Assembly: GCA_046533095.1 (NCBI GenBank)
Contig: JAJQRA010000016.1
Coordinates: 44,490-108,489 of the forward strand
Length of the DNA: 64,000 nt
Reading direction: 5' to 3'
Source of the DNA: ZAX-1 sp046533095
GTDB taxonomy: Bacteria > Bacillota > Clostridia > Lachnospirales > Lachnospiraceae
Of this stretch, positions 53,940 to 63,243 are shown in pieces (within the stretch, counting starts at the first letter, position 1; every line of letters starts with the position of its first letter). The notes under the pieces are model-generated. The model was not told the origin of the DNA, made no database searches, and worked only from the letters and a program-made list of their open reading frames with translations. The position numbers and the translations under genes were made by a program.

Positions 53940-54230
53940 TGCTAGTTACCCATATACTTTGCCCCAGTTCCTGCTCGTGCGCGTCTATTTCTTTGTCGCT
54001 TTAAAAGTTGCCAAATATAAGGCTTTCAAAAGGGCGGTATCGCTTGGGAATACACGCCTTTGGTTGCTTAAACACCGGTACGTGCTTAAGATGTTTCTTA
54101 CCTGATGTACGATGTAGTGCTGGTATTCTGCTTTGGGAAAAGTTACGATGCTTGATTCTTTGCTTCTGCCAGATCCATCCGTGTACAGAACCAAAGTGTC
54201 TTTCACACTCCCTAATAATTCGTACATTTG
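53940..54230 (-). pseudogene. IS256-family transposase remnant
   Basis: On the minus strand a broken frame reads FPKAEYQHYIVHQVRNIL, matching the IS256-type FPKAEIQRCIVHQ(I/V)RN signature, preceded by LYTDGSGRSKES where IS256 has a catalytic aspartate region. A later LLKALYLATFKATKK and, after a stop, RTSRNWGKVYG resemble the region before the NW motif. Both ends are missing and no inverted repeats are visible. Confidence 0.65.
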
Positions 54231-54238
54231 AGTATTCT

Positions 54239-54370
54239 TTATAGGCGAATTTCCTCTATTTTAGCAATTGACAAATGCGTAGCTTCTGAGATTTGCTCAA
54301 TCTTCATCCCTAGCCTTAATAAATTCCTAGCTGTTTCTATTTTTGATGCAACTGCTGATTGCAGAACTTA
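54239..54370 (-). pseudogene. Rpn-family C-terminal tail remnant
   Basis: The minus strand reads SAVASKIETARNLLRLGM then KIEQISEATHLSIAKIEEI and a stop. This is the helical C-terminal tail typical of Rpn/PD-(D/E)XK transposase-family proteins (LLKLGM-IEKISEATGLS). An in-frame stop just before it and the absence of the nuclease domain show it is a fragment. It is distinct from the intact Rpn gene at 42.7 kb. Confidence 0.6.
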
Positions 54371-54473
54371 CATATTCCTTTTCATTTCAAGTGAAAGCAA
54401 ATAATCCTTGTATTATTCACTCTTTTGCGTTAATATATACCAATAAAGATATTAGTAAACGCTGATTAATTGC

Positions 54474-54502
54474 TTGAATGCCAGATTAAAATACGATATA
54501 AT
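54474..54502 (+). promoter_or_regulatory. Promoter left in front of the broken adenylation gene
   Basis: TTGAAT (54474-54479) and a perfect TATAAT (54497-54502) are 17 bp apart, 68 bp before the pseudogene start. Confidence 0.65.
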
Positions 54503-54569
54503 TATTTTGTAAAGTTACAAATTAATCAGATGCTACTATAAATTAATAGAAGAAAGCGAGCATGAATAA

Positions 54570-55367
54570 ATGCAAAATAATGTACTGGAATATTTTGAAA
54601 CTTCAAATAGAAAATACCAAGATAAATTATTACTTTCGGATGATAACAATCAAATTACGTATGAAGATGTTAATAAAAAAGTGTTGACAATCCAAGTGAA
54701 GCAATCGGGACAAGCCTTGTAGTAAAAGATATTGGAATCAATAAGCCGATTGTGGTTTTGATTGAACGGAAAATAGAAGGCTTAATTGGATTTTTTGTCG
54801 CTTATAGCGGGAATTTTTATGTACCGGTAGATTATCAAATGCCCATCAAAAAGACATTTATTCAACAATGAAAAACGGCGGTTCTATGTATCGCATTCCG
54901 AAAGTAATGTTTTCATTTCCAGGCAAGCTCATCACTTTTTCTAATGAGAATAAAATAAATAATACAATAATTTGGGAAACTTCTGCACTTCGAATTGTAG
55001 CAAATTTAAAAGCTTTTTCCAATAAAATTTCAAATTATCTGCATATAATTATGTTTTCTGGTGAAGTAATACAGAATAAAGTTTTGAATTACTGGAGAGA
55101 ATATTTGCCATAGATTTCATACGCCAATCTATATGATTCGATTGAAATCACCTGTAATGGTGCCTTTTATAAAGTAGGCAGGAAATTTGCCAATAGTGAA
55201 GTGCTGCCCATAGAAGTTTCATGTAAGAATAACAAGGGAAAACTGGAGAGCTTGCGTGTAAGGGATCTTCTCTTGCCTTAGGCTATTTCAATAATACAGA
55301 GAAAACAAAGGAAGCGTTTATTTATAATATATGGGAAAAGGATTATAAATTAAATAAAGTGAGGTAA
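54570..55367 (+). pseudogene. Amino-acid adenylation (DltA-like) pseudogene
   Basis: Decayed fragments of an AMP-forming ligase appear in order. MQNNVLEYFETSNRKYQDKL then ITYEDVNKKV begins at 54570. After a frameshift near 54700 there is KDIGINKPIVVLIERKIEGL and FYVPVDYQMP. From about 54868 a second frame ends MFSGEVIQNKVLNYWREYLP; past a stop comes YANLYDSIEITCNGAFYKVG, and in another frame GSSLALGYFNNTEKTKEAF. The order matches D-alanine--carrier ligases and NRPS-type A domains, but the AMP-binding P-loop and much of the core are gone. A DltA-like role would fit a teichoic acid locus. Confidence 0.7.
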
Positions 55368-55389
55368 AAGCAAAATGCTTTTACCTCAC
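55359..55389. terminator. Strong hairpin at the end of the pseudogene
   Basis: A perfect 14-bp stem (GTGAGGTAAAAGCA and its complement) encloses AAA. On the + strand no T-run follows; read on the - strand it is followed by TTTATTTAATTTATAAT. It therefore fits better as a terminator for leftward transcription, or as a bidirectional one. Confidence 0.5.
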
Positions 55390-55458
55390 AAGTTGATGAT
55401 GCACTTCGCTTGCACAAATTTAATATGCACAAGGAATCGTGCAGAAATGGAGTGAATA

Positions 55459-56589
55459 ATGAAAAACGTAAACTGGAATTTTTCTAAAGATGATACATTG
55501 GCCATGAAAGGGATTGCAATCATGGTTATGCTATACCATCATTGCTTTTTAGATAAGGATAGGTTTGCCGGATTTGAGATTTCATTTTGGCCTTTACCAG
55601 AGAATATAGCAATTGGTATTTCGGCTTTTTTTAAAATATGTGTTGGTATGTTTGTGTTTTTATCTGCTTATGGAATGACTATTTCTTTAAAAAATAAATA
55701 TGAACATTATAATTTCAATAAAAATGATATAGAAAAATCAATTTTTAATCGATATTTTTCTTTGATGTCCGGATTTATATTTAATTTTTTGACGGCAGTC
55801 TTGTTGTGCTATACGTTTCGTAGAGAATTAGTGCAGATATATCAAGATGGGCTGAAAGGAGTATTTACCTTTTTCATGGATATGTTTGGTGTCGCTTATA
55901 TGCTGAAACTAGATACTTTGATTGGGACATGGTGGTATATGGGTGTTGCAATCATAATGATATTCTTGTTGCCGATACTCCTTAAGCTCTATAAGAAATA
56001 TGGCTATGGTGCTATTGTGTTATCCTTACTTTTGCCAAGGATGATGAACTGGGGCGTAACGAACCTTACAAGGTATTTGCTCTGTATTATGATGGGGATT
56101 TGGTTTGCAGATGAAAATAATTTAATGAAAATAAAAAACAGTAAATTATGTAATCATATATATTTAAATAAATGCTTGAAATTAATCATCGAAATGGCGG
56201 TAATGGTAATTTGTCTGCTATTTCGCAGGATGGATATTGCAAAAGGTTATATGGATATATTCGATTCCGTCATTCCAGTGGCTATGATATGCTTTTGCAA
56301 TGAATTTATCATTGGAATTCCTTTTTTAAGGAAAATACTGATCTATTTTGGTGTTCATAGTATGAATATCTTCATGTTGCATACGCTGATAAGAGTAAAA
56401 TTGCTTAGACATCATATTTATTCATTTAAAAGTGCATGGCTGGTTGTTCTCGTGCTGTTACTAGAATCATTAGCGCTATCTATGATAGTGGAATGTCTGA
56501 AAAAAGTAACAAGATATAATAAATTAGTGGACAGCATAAGAGATAAGGGAAATCATCGCCTAGAACGTAAAGGAAAGGAGAGCGTATAA
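55459..56589 (+). CDS. Membrane acyltransferase (acyltransferase_3/OafA type)
   Basis: This is a 376-residue protein with about ten hydrophobic spans. AMKGIAIMVMLYHHCFLDKD contains the catalytic histidine of the O-acyltransferase family, and FLSAYGMTISL follows. Such enzymes acetylate surface sugars from a cytoplasmic acyl donor. AAATGGAG lies before the ATG. Its last codons supply the ribosome site (AAAGGAG) of the next gene, which starts right after its stop. Confidence 0.87.
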   Translation: MKNVNWNFSKDDTLAMKGIAIMVMLYHHCFLDKDRFAGFEISFWPLPENIAIGISAFFKICVGMFVFLSAYGMTISLKNKYEHYNFNKNDIEKSIFNRYFSLMSGFIFNFLTAVLLCYTFRRELVQIYQDGLKGVFTFFMDMFGVAYMLKLDTLIGTWWYMGVAIIMIFLLPILLKLYKKYGYGAIVLSLLLPRMMNWGVTNLTRYLLCIMMGIWFADENNLMKIKNSKLCNHIYLNKCLKLIIEMAVMVICLLFRRMDIAKGYMDIFDSVIPVAMICFCNEFIIGIPFLRKILIYFGVHSMNIFMLHTLIRVKLLRHHIYSFKSAWLVVLVLLLESLALSMIVECLKKVTRYNKLVDSIRDKGNHRLERKGKESV

Positions 56590-58620
56590 ATGAATAAATT
56601 GTATCATAAAAATGGTAGATGGTATAATAGCATTGTGATGCTGATGGCTTTTATGACGGTACTGGCAACTACACTGAATTTGCAAAATTTCAGCGAACGA
56701 CAAATAAAAAAACTGGAAACTACGGGTAGTATCATTGAACGGTATATTTTGCAAATGCAATATTCCATAAATGAATATTCAATCTTACATTTTTTGCTTT
56801 TTATTGCGATCGCCTATGTTTATCATTTGATTTTACGGAAGAGCTATGGTAAAAAAGAAAAAATAGTGGTTGGTCTTATTGCTACTTTGATTGGAATATT
56901 AAATGCGATAGGCTACAGTTTCGATAAAGAAAACAGTTGGGATGCTATTTTTTCTACCAAGTTTGGTATGTTTAGAGCATTCCTTTATGCGTTTGGCATG
57001 GGGATTGCTTTTTATAGTATTCTTTTATGTTTGTATGAAATCATAATACCGAAACTGGCTGATTTTGAAACAAAAAAATCTTGTATACGTACAGAGGATG
57101 GAATCAAACAAATAGCTGCTCCTAGCAGAAAATTCAAAATGAACTATCTGGAAGGAAACAAAAAAACAATTATTTTTGTTTTTCTAGTGATCGTGATTGC
57201 CTGGATGCCATATTATTATGGCTTATATCCGGGAAGCTTAACTTGGGATGCCAAAGATGAAATAGCACAGGTCTTAAATGACTGGCAACATGCAGGCACG
57301 GCACAAAGGCTAGACTTGTTAAATGAAAATGTTTTGCTAAATACACACCATCCTGTGGTATATACGTTATATCTGGGAATATTTGTAAAACTAGGGCAGT
57401 TCATTGGCAATATGAATTTAGGCATTGGATTATTTACGCTGTCTCAAGTACTTATCAGTGCGTTTATTATAGCGTCAAGTGTCTATTTTATGGCAAAATT
57501 AAAATTTTCACAAGCGATCATAAAAGGTACGGTCGTATTTTTCGCTTTATTTCCGATGAATCCACTCTGGGCAATGACCGTAACAAAAGATTATATCTTT
57601 GCATTAATGTCATTGCTTTGCACAATGGTTTTTTATACATTAATGAAAAAGCCGCATCTTTATCGAAACTATAAATTTATGCTTTTTGCAGTCATAAGTC
57701 TTTTGGGTTTACAATTGACCAAAAGCAATGGCAAGTACATGGTGATGTTTATGCTGTTTTTTGTGTTTGCTTTAAAAAAACAGTATAAATGGCGGGCGCT
57801 AGCTACATTGATACTATCGTGGGCAATCTATTCCCTGCTAATCGTAAAAGTGATTTTTCCTGCTTTTGATATTACACAGGAAGGCGCAAAAAGGGCAATC
57901 ATGTATCTGCCGGAGCAACAGGTAGTGCGATGCCTAGTAGAGCATGCGGATGAAATAACGGAAGCAGAAAAAGAAGCAATTAGTAAAGTGTTCAAATATA
58001 AAAAGGGTGAAGAAGATAAGATGCAAGTGCTGGTTTCCTTATATAATCCGATTCGTTGCACACCGGTTATGAAGAGATATAATTCAAAAGCGACAACAAA
58101 AGAGCTGACGAGTTTTTTTAAATGTTGGATAGGGATGTTAAAAAAATATCCGGCAACGTGCTTGGAGGCTACCTTCAATCAAGATTATCGTATATTTTAT
58201 CTTGCACCTGTTGGAAATGGATACTATACGAATGTACGGGAGAATCCATATGATATAAAAGAAATAGAATCCACAAAAGGATATAGAGATATCGTAAAAA
58301 GCATGGTAGACATGCTGATGGGCTTACCCATACTATCCATCTTCTTTTCTACTGCTTTCTATACATGGATGATTGTAATTGCCCTTGGCTATTTTATAGC
58401 CAAGAAACAGTATGAGAACATGGTTTCAATGGGATTTTGCATTGCCAATATATTATTAAGCTTAATCGGTCCTTTGATTCAAATCAGATATTCCATACAA
58501 TGGGTCATTTGTGTACCATTTATCATTGGAATGGTAGTGGCGGGGGCAAAAGAAGGACAAGCTGACCATATTATGAACCATGTTGCAAAGCAAAAGAAGG
58601 ACAAGCTGACCATATTATGA
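56590..58620 (+). CDS. DUF6020 polytopic membrane protein
   Basis: This is a 676-residue protein with about 12-14 membrane helices. The loop WMPYYYGLYPGSLTWDAKDE and THHPVVYTLYLGIFVKLG are the DUF6020 signature, found in GT-C-like proteins of surface glycan loci. An aspartate-containing loop after the first helices, as here, is typical of GT-C enzymes that use polyprenyl-linked donors outside the membrane; activity is unproven. The C-terminal codons fall in a 44-bp tandem repeat, and the stop used comes from a frame-shifted second unit. Confidence 0.8.
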   Translation: MNKLYHKNGRWYNSIVMLMAFMTVLATTLNLQNFSERQIKKLETTGSIIERYILQMQYSINEYSILHFLLFIAIAYVYHLILRKSYGKKEKIVVGLIATLIGILNAIGYSFDKENSWDAIFSTKFGMFRAFLYAFGMGIAFYSILLCLYEIIIPKLADFETKKSCIRTEDGIKQIAAPSRKFKMNYLEGNKKTIIFVFLVIVIAWMPYYYGLYPGSLTWDAKDEIAQVLNDWQHAGTAQRLDLLNENVLLNTHHPVVYTLYLGIFVKLGQFIGNMNLGIGLFTLSQVLISAFIIASSVYFMAKLKFSQAIIKGTVVFFALFPMNPLWAMTVTKDYIFALMSLLCTMVFYTLMKKPHLYRNYKFMLFAVISLLGLQLTKSNGKYMVMFMLFFVFALKKQYKWRALATLILSWAIYSLLIVKVIFPAFDITQEGAKRAIMYLPEQQVVRCLVEHADEITEAEKEAISKVFKYKKGEEDKMQVLVSLYNPIRCTPVMKRYNSKATTKELTSFFKCWIGMLKKYPATCLEATFNQDYRIFYLAPVGNGYYTNVRENPYDIKEIESTKGYRDIVKSMVDMLMGLPILSIFFSTAFYTWMIVIALGYFIAKKQYENMVSMGFCIANILLSLIGPLIQIRYSIQWVICVPFIIGMVVAGAKEGQADHIMNHVAKQKKDKLTIL

Positions 58621-58660
58621 ACCATACTGCAAGGCAAAAGAAGGGCAAGTTACCCATATG
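58546..58660 (+). repeat. 44-bp tandem repeat across the DUF6020 gene end
   Basis: Units start at 58546, 58590 and 58634 (the last partial). They share GCAAAAGAAGGACAAGCTGA and CCATATTATGAACCAT. A 44-bp period is not a multiple of three, so the second unit is read in another frame (KKDKLTIL) and creates the stop at 58618-58620. Confidence 0.92.
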
Positions 58661-58698
58661 AATATCACTACAAAGAAAGATATGAAAAGAGGTAGAGC

Positions 58699-59664
58699 AT
58701 GAAATTAATGATCCAGATCCCCTGTTTTAATGAAGCGGAAACGCTAGAAATAGCTTTAAATGATTTACCAAAAAAAATCGAAGGTATTGATGTAATTGAG
58801 TATTTAATCATAAACGATGGCAGTAAGGATAATACAGTCGAGGTTGCAAAAAATTGGGGTGTTCATTATGTGGTGAACTTCAAAAAGAACAAAGGCCTTG
58901 CAAAGGGATTTATGGCCGGACTTGATGCATGCCTAAGGAATGGCGCAGATATTATTGTAAATACAGATGCGGACAACCAGTATGTAGCAGATGATATTGA
59001 AAAACTGGTACGGCCGATCTTAGAGGAACGGGCAGATATTGTGATCGGTGCACGTCCGATTGACCAGACAGAGCATTTTTCTCCAATCAAAAAAATGCTC
59101 CAGCATTTGGGTAGCTGGGTTGTAAGAAAAGCATCAAAAACAGATATTCCGGATGCTCCTAGTGGGTTCCGTGCCTATAGTAGGGAAGCTGCCATGCAGT
59201 TAAATGTAACAAATGAGTACACCTATACGCTAGAAACGATTGTACAGGCAGGCAGAACCAAGATCGCGATGGAGTCCGTTCCCATACGGACCAATGGATA
59301 TCTGCGTCCATCAAGGCTGTTTCATAGTATGCTAGGCTATGTAAAAAAATCCATATTAACCATTATCCGTTCGTTTATGATGTACAAGCCATTGAAGTTT
59401 TTTACAATGATTGGTGGAATCGTGTTTGCCTTAGGGGCAATTATAGGAATACGATTCTTGGTTTATTTTTTCATGGGAACCGGTGGAGGCCATATTCAAT
59501 CTTTGATACTTGCCAGTACGCTGCTCATGATCGGATTCCAGACAATTATCGTTGGATTCCAGGCGGATTTGATAGCCTCCAATCGGAAATTGCTGGAAGA
59601 TATTCAACGTCACGTACGAAAGATGGATTACGACAAAGACGCTGAAAAGAAAGAAAAAGGGTAA
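58699..59664 (+). CDS. DPM-like glycosyltransferase with C-terminal membrane anchor
   Basis: This is a 321-residue GT2 protein. LMIQIPCFNEAETLEIALND, YLIINDGSKDN and VNTDADNQYVADDIEKLVRP are the catalytic motifs. Two hydrophobic helices near residues 235-290 (FFTMIGGIVFALGAIIGIRF and the following span) anchor it. It probably loads polyprenyl phosphate with a sugar used by an extracellular GT-C enzyme, for which the adjacent DUF6020 protein is a candidate. AGAGGT precedes the ATG. Confidence 0.9.
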   Translation: MKLMIQIPCFNEAETLEIALNDLPKKIEGIDVIEYLIINDGSKDNTVEVAKNWGVHYVVNFKKNKGLAKGFMAGLDACLRNGADIIVNTDADNQYVADDIEKLVRPILEERADIVIGARPIDQTEHFSPIKKMLQHLGSWVVRKASKTDIPDAPSGFRAYSREAAMQLNVTNEYTYTLETIVQAGRTKIAMESVPIRTNGYLRPSRLFHSMLGYVKKSILTIIRSFMMYKPLKFFTMIGGIVFALGAIIGIRFLVYFFMGTGGGHIQSLILASTLLMIGFQTIIVGFQADLIASNRKLLEDIQRHVRKMDYDKDAEKKEKG

Positions 59665-59778
59665 AAGAAAAGTGGAAGAAGAACGATGCAGAAATATGTG
59701 AACAATCGTAAACAGAAAGGGACATACAGCTACATTGTAATCGATAGAGAAAAATGGATATAATTTGGAGGAAGTAAT

Positions 59779-62118
59779 GTGAGGGATGTTGTAATTGCAA
59801 TCACTGCCGCAAGCTATAGCGGAAACCAAGGTGCGGCTGCGATGCTGCAAAGTTCGATACAGCAGCTGTATCAAAACTATGGGCATAGGCTCAATATCAA
59901 ATTGATGAGTGTATATCCATCTGAAGATAAGGAACAGCTGCCATATGATTTTATTGAAGTTGTTTCCTGCAAGCCGGAACAATTGCTTTTTATTGCATTT
60001 CCTTTGGCAATTTTATATAAAGCATTTTCCTGGTGCCCACCTATAAAAAAACTGATTGCGAAAAATAAAATCATCCGAGCTTATCGGGAAACAGATGCTG
60101 TCGTAGATGAAGCTGGGATCTCCTTTGTAGACAGCAGGGGCTTTGTGATGAATGTATATGCGTTTGTCTGTGCGGCAGTCCCAATGCTTGTAGGAGTTCC
60201 GGTTGTGAAGTATTCACAGGCGATGGGGACGTTTCAATCCTTTGTGAACCGATTTTTGGCAAAATGGATTCTGCCAAAATGCAAACTGATTTGTGCTAGA
60301 GGTGAAGGTACCTTAAATAATTTGGTCAAGATAGGAATTGTGAAAAATGTAAAACTATGCGCAGACGGTGCATTTACCATGGCAGATAATCCTGACTGGA
60401 ATGATGCAGTGGATAAAGTGTGTGCCGATGATTCCTTTTACAATGATAATGTGATCGCACTGTCAATTAGTTCTGTTGTACAAAAAAAGTGTACGAAGCT
60501 AAACATCAATTATAAAGATGTGATGGTTTCTTTTATTGATGATTTAAACAAGCAAGGATACCATGTACTCATTCTTGCAAATGCAGCCAGAATCCACAGC
60601 ACCAAGAGCAGAAACAATGATTTGCTTATATGCAGTGCGGTTCATCTTGAAATTGCGGACAAAACAAAAGTACGGTGGTATTGTAAAGAAATGACGCCAG
60701 AGGAGATACGGGCATATATCAGCCATTGCCGGGTTTTGGTGGCTTCAAGATTTCATGCTATGATTGGGGCTTTGGAGAAAAAGGTTCCTGTCCTCTTGAT
60801 TGGGTGGAGCCATAAATACCAAGAAGTATTGGATATGTTTGGACTTGGGCAATATGCAATTGATTTTTCCAATTTAAACCTGGATGCGCTAAAGAAGGAA
60901 TTTGATCATTTTTTAACGCATGAGGTGGAAATAAAAAATTGTATGGAAACACATTATGAAACAGTAATGGAAAGCTCTAAGGATAATATCCGCTATATAA
61001 GCGAAGTGATAGAAGAAACATTAAAACAACCAAAAAAGGGCAGAAATACCTTGTTTGACTACAACAATCCGGATAAATATATTGGAAACCATGTTGCATG
61101 TAGAAAGGGGTATGCCACAGATGCTTCTGTGCGGGAAAATGCTGCGTCAGGGGGAATGGTTACTGCACTGCTGTGCCATTGGCTAGATACAAAACAAATT
61201 GATGGGGCATGGGTCACAAAATCCCATATTGAAGAAGGGGACTTGTCCTATCAAACCTTTGTAGCTACAACCAAAGAGGAACTATGTTCCGCTTCCTCTA
61301 GTATCTATATGCAGATGCCTCTGCTAAAACATCTAGATGTGATACGAAAATTTGAAGGGAAGGTAGCAGTTGTCTTAACGCCCTGCCTTATGAATGGGTT
61401 TACACAGATCTTAGAAAAAGACCAACAGCTAAAAGAAAAGATCGTTATAAAATTAGCGTTATATTGTAGTGGCAACCATTCAAAGAAAGCGACCTTGCTG
61501 TCCTTGAAAAAAGCCGGCATCACACTTGACAATGCGCAGCGCATGTACTATCGTCGCGGACATTGGAGAGGAACGTCTACCGTACAGTATAAAGACGGTA
61601 CGGAAAAAAACTTTTCCTATACAAAAACAATTTGTGCCTATAAAAATGCTTTTTTCTTTGAACAAGGCAGCTGTATGCAGTGCCAAGATCAATATGGCAG
61701 ACATGCAGATCTTAGCTTTGGCGATATTTGGCTGAAAGAAATGAAGAAGGAGCAGGTGAAGCATACAAGCTGTGTTATCAGGAATCAAAAAGCCTATGAT
61801 ATGTACCAATCGGCAGTAGATGCCAGAGTAATTACAGACAAGCATCTATCAGATACCAAAATGATAAAAAGCCAGAAACGTGCTTTGGCCTTTAAATATA
61901 GCCTTGCGAAGGCAAAAATGCAATATTATAGGAAGAAAACAGGAAAAGATTGTGCGATAGACATCTTGGACAAATGTAAATGGAATCATAGGCTGGCTTT
62001 TTACTTGGCTAGGAAAAACAAAGAATTTTCCGAAAAAAAACAGGCTAAATTAGAAAAGATACCAACTTGCGTGATTTACTATTATATGTGCTTTATACGT
62101 GTACTATTAAGCTTTTAA
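59779..62118 (+). CDS. Polysaccharide pyruvyl transferase fused to an FrhB-type domain
   Basis: This is a 779-residue fusion. The N-terminal half (about 1-410; ITAASYSGNQGAAAMLQSSI, then SRFHAMIGALEKKVPVLLIG) is a polysaccharide pyruvyl transferase (CsaB/WcaK fold), which adds ketal pyruvate to surface sugars. The C-terminal half (about 430-750) starts YIGNHVACRKGYATDASVRE with NAASGGMVTALL and has CMQCQDQYGRHADLSFGDIW, as in the coenzyme F420 hydrogenase beta-subunit family. The start is GTG 59779, six bases after GGAGGA; the ATG just before reads into TGA. The role of the FrhB part is unclear. Confidence 0.88.
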   Translation: MRDVVIAITAASYSGNQGAAAMLQSSIQQLYQNYGHRLNIKLMSVYPSEDKEQLPYDFIEVVSCKPEQLLFIAFPLAILYKAFSWCPPIKKLIAKNKIIRAYRETDAVVDEAGISFVDSRGFVMNVYAFVCAAVPMLVGVPVVKYSQAMGTFQSFVNRFLAKWILPKCKLICARGEGTLNNLVKIGIVKNVKLCADGAFTMADNPDWNDAVDKVCADDSFYNDNVIALSISSVVQKKCTKLNINYKDVMVSFIDDLNKQGYHVLILANAARIHSTKSRNNDLLICSAVHLEIADKTKVRWYCKEMTPEEIRAYISHCRVLVASRFHAMIGALEKKVPVLLIGWSHKYQEVLDMFGLGQYAIDFSNLNLDALKKEFDHFLTHEVEIKNCMETHYETVMESSKDNIRYISEVIEETLKQPKKGRNTLFDYNNPDKYIGNHVACRKGYATDASVRENAASGGMVTALLCHWLDTKQIDGAWVTKSHIEEGDLSYQTFVATTKEELCSASSSIYMQMPLLKHLDVIRKFEGKVAVVLTPCLMNGFTQILEKDQQLKEKIVIKLALYCSGNHSKKATLLSLKKAGITLDNAQRMYYRRGHWRGTSTVQYKDGTEKNFSYTKTICAYKNAFFFEQGSCMQCQDQYGRHADLSFGDIWLKEMKKEQVKHTSCVIRNQKAYDMYQSAVDARVITDKHLSDTKMIKSQKRALAFKYSLAKAKMQYYRKKTGKDCAIDILDKCKWNHRLAFYLARKNKEFSEKKQAKLEKIPTCVIYYYMCFIRVLLSF

Positions 62119-62144
62119 ACCAAAATATGAGATAGGGTGTGGGT

Positions 62145-63098
62145 ATGAATAAAAAAAATATAGTGAAGTGGATTGGGCGAATCTTAATGGTCCTTGCTTT
62201 TGCACTCATTGTGAAAAAGATATACGGATATAAAGATTCCCTCGTCCGTAGCTTGGATGGAAAAATCATAGTCATTATGATAGGAAGTGCAATTCTTTAT
62301 GCACTCTTAATCTATACATTGCCAATGATATATAAGGTATTATTACAGATAACAACGGGAAAAAAGTTTACACATACAAAAATAGCGGCAATCTATTGCA
62401 AATCGGCCCTTTATAAATATTTACCGGGCAATGTCATGCAATATGTAGGCAGAAATCAATTGGCAGTCACTGATAATTTATCTCATTTTGATGTTGCGAC
62501 AGCTACACTTTTGGATATAAGTACGACCGTTGTGGCATGTTTGCTTGGAACAGTTCTTTTCTCAATCCACTATGCAATGGAGTATCTGCAGAAAACGTCA
62601 GTTAATCTAAGGCTGGTTGTTCAAATAGTAGGAATCTTATGTATCTTGTTCATCCTTGCTTTTTTTGTCCTATATAAATATAAAAAAAATACGTTAAAAA
62701 AATATTTTGAAAAATATAAGCATTTCGTTTCTTTGAAAAATGTGAGGACCTATGTTATACTTGTCTTATATAACTTAGTTGTGTTTGTACTATTCGGTAT
62801 TTTGTTTTTGTGGATTTTAGCAAGTGTCGGCGGACATTTAGGCTATAGCCATTGGCCGGTGGCAATAGGGCTATACTGTTTTTCCTATTTGCTAGGATAT
62901 ATTACACCGGGGGTTCCGGGAGGAATTGGGATTAGAGAAGCGGTGCTTGGCTATTTTTTTGCGGGTTGGCTCGATGAAGGATTGATCATTACAGGAGCCT
63001 TGATTTATAGAATCATGACGATTATAGGAGATATTTTAGCTTATTTCATATCCGTTATGATGGTTGCGTATAAGAAGAAAGCGAAAACAAGTGATTGA
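62145..63098 (+). CDS. Flippase-like membrane protein (LPG synthase TM/AglD type)
   Basis: This is a 317-residue protein with eight or nine hydrophobic helices. KSALYKYLPGNVMQYVGRNQ and YITPGVPGGIGIREAVLGYF are the hallmark loops of the lysylphosphatidylglycerol synthase transmembrane family without the transferase domain. Members in glycan loci are proposed to help flip or modify lipid-linked sugars. ATG 62145 with AGGG seven bases upstream is preferred over the GTG at 62139. Confidence 0.85.
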   Translation: MNKKNIVKWIGRILMVLAFALIVKKIYGYKDSLVRSLDGKIIVIMIGSAILYALLIYTLPMIYKVLLQITTGKKFTHTKIAAIYCKSALYKYLPGNVMQYVGRNQLAVTDNLSHFDVATATLLDISTTVVACLLGTVLFSIHYAMEYLQKTSVNLRLVVQIVGILCILFILAFFVLYKYKKNTLKKYFEKYKHFVSLKNVRTYVILVLYNLVVFVLFGILFLWILASVGGHLGYSHWPVAIGLYCFSYLLGYITPGVPGGIGIREAVLGYFFAGWLDEGLIITGALIYRIMTIIGDILAYFISVMMVAYKKKAKTSD

Positions 63099-63190
63099 AT
63101 GTGCCATATCCAACATACTTAAGGGATGGAATTGTTTCTTGGCGCAAAAGTATGATCACATGTTCCATACACCTAAGGGGTGGAGGAATT
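63095..63190 (+). repeat. Imperfect two-copy repeat before ugd
   Basis: TGATTGAATGTGCCATATCC...CTTAAGGGATGGAATT and, about 60 bp on, TGATCACATGTTCCATACAC...CTAAGGGGTGGAGGAATT are similar along about 40 bp. The first copy includes the stop of the flippase-like gene. It is much more diverged than the other arrays here. Confidence 0.45.
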
Positions 63191-63243
63191 TCAACAGATA
63201 GGTTAAACGAAAATTTTTAAAATAAAGAAAAAATGGAGATGCC

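Noticed and set aside
59686..59763. 25-codon frame between the DPM-like and pyruvyl transferase genes
   Set aside because: Only a poor GGAAGAAG site, strongly charged composition and no sign of conservation that I can judge.
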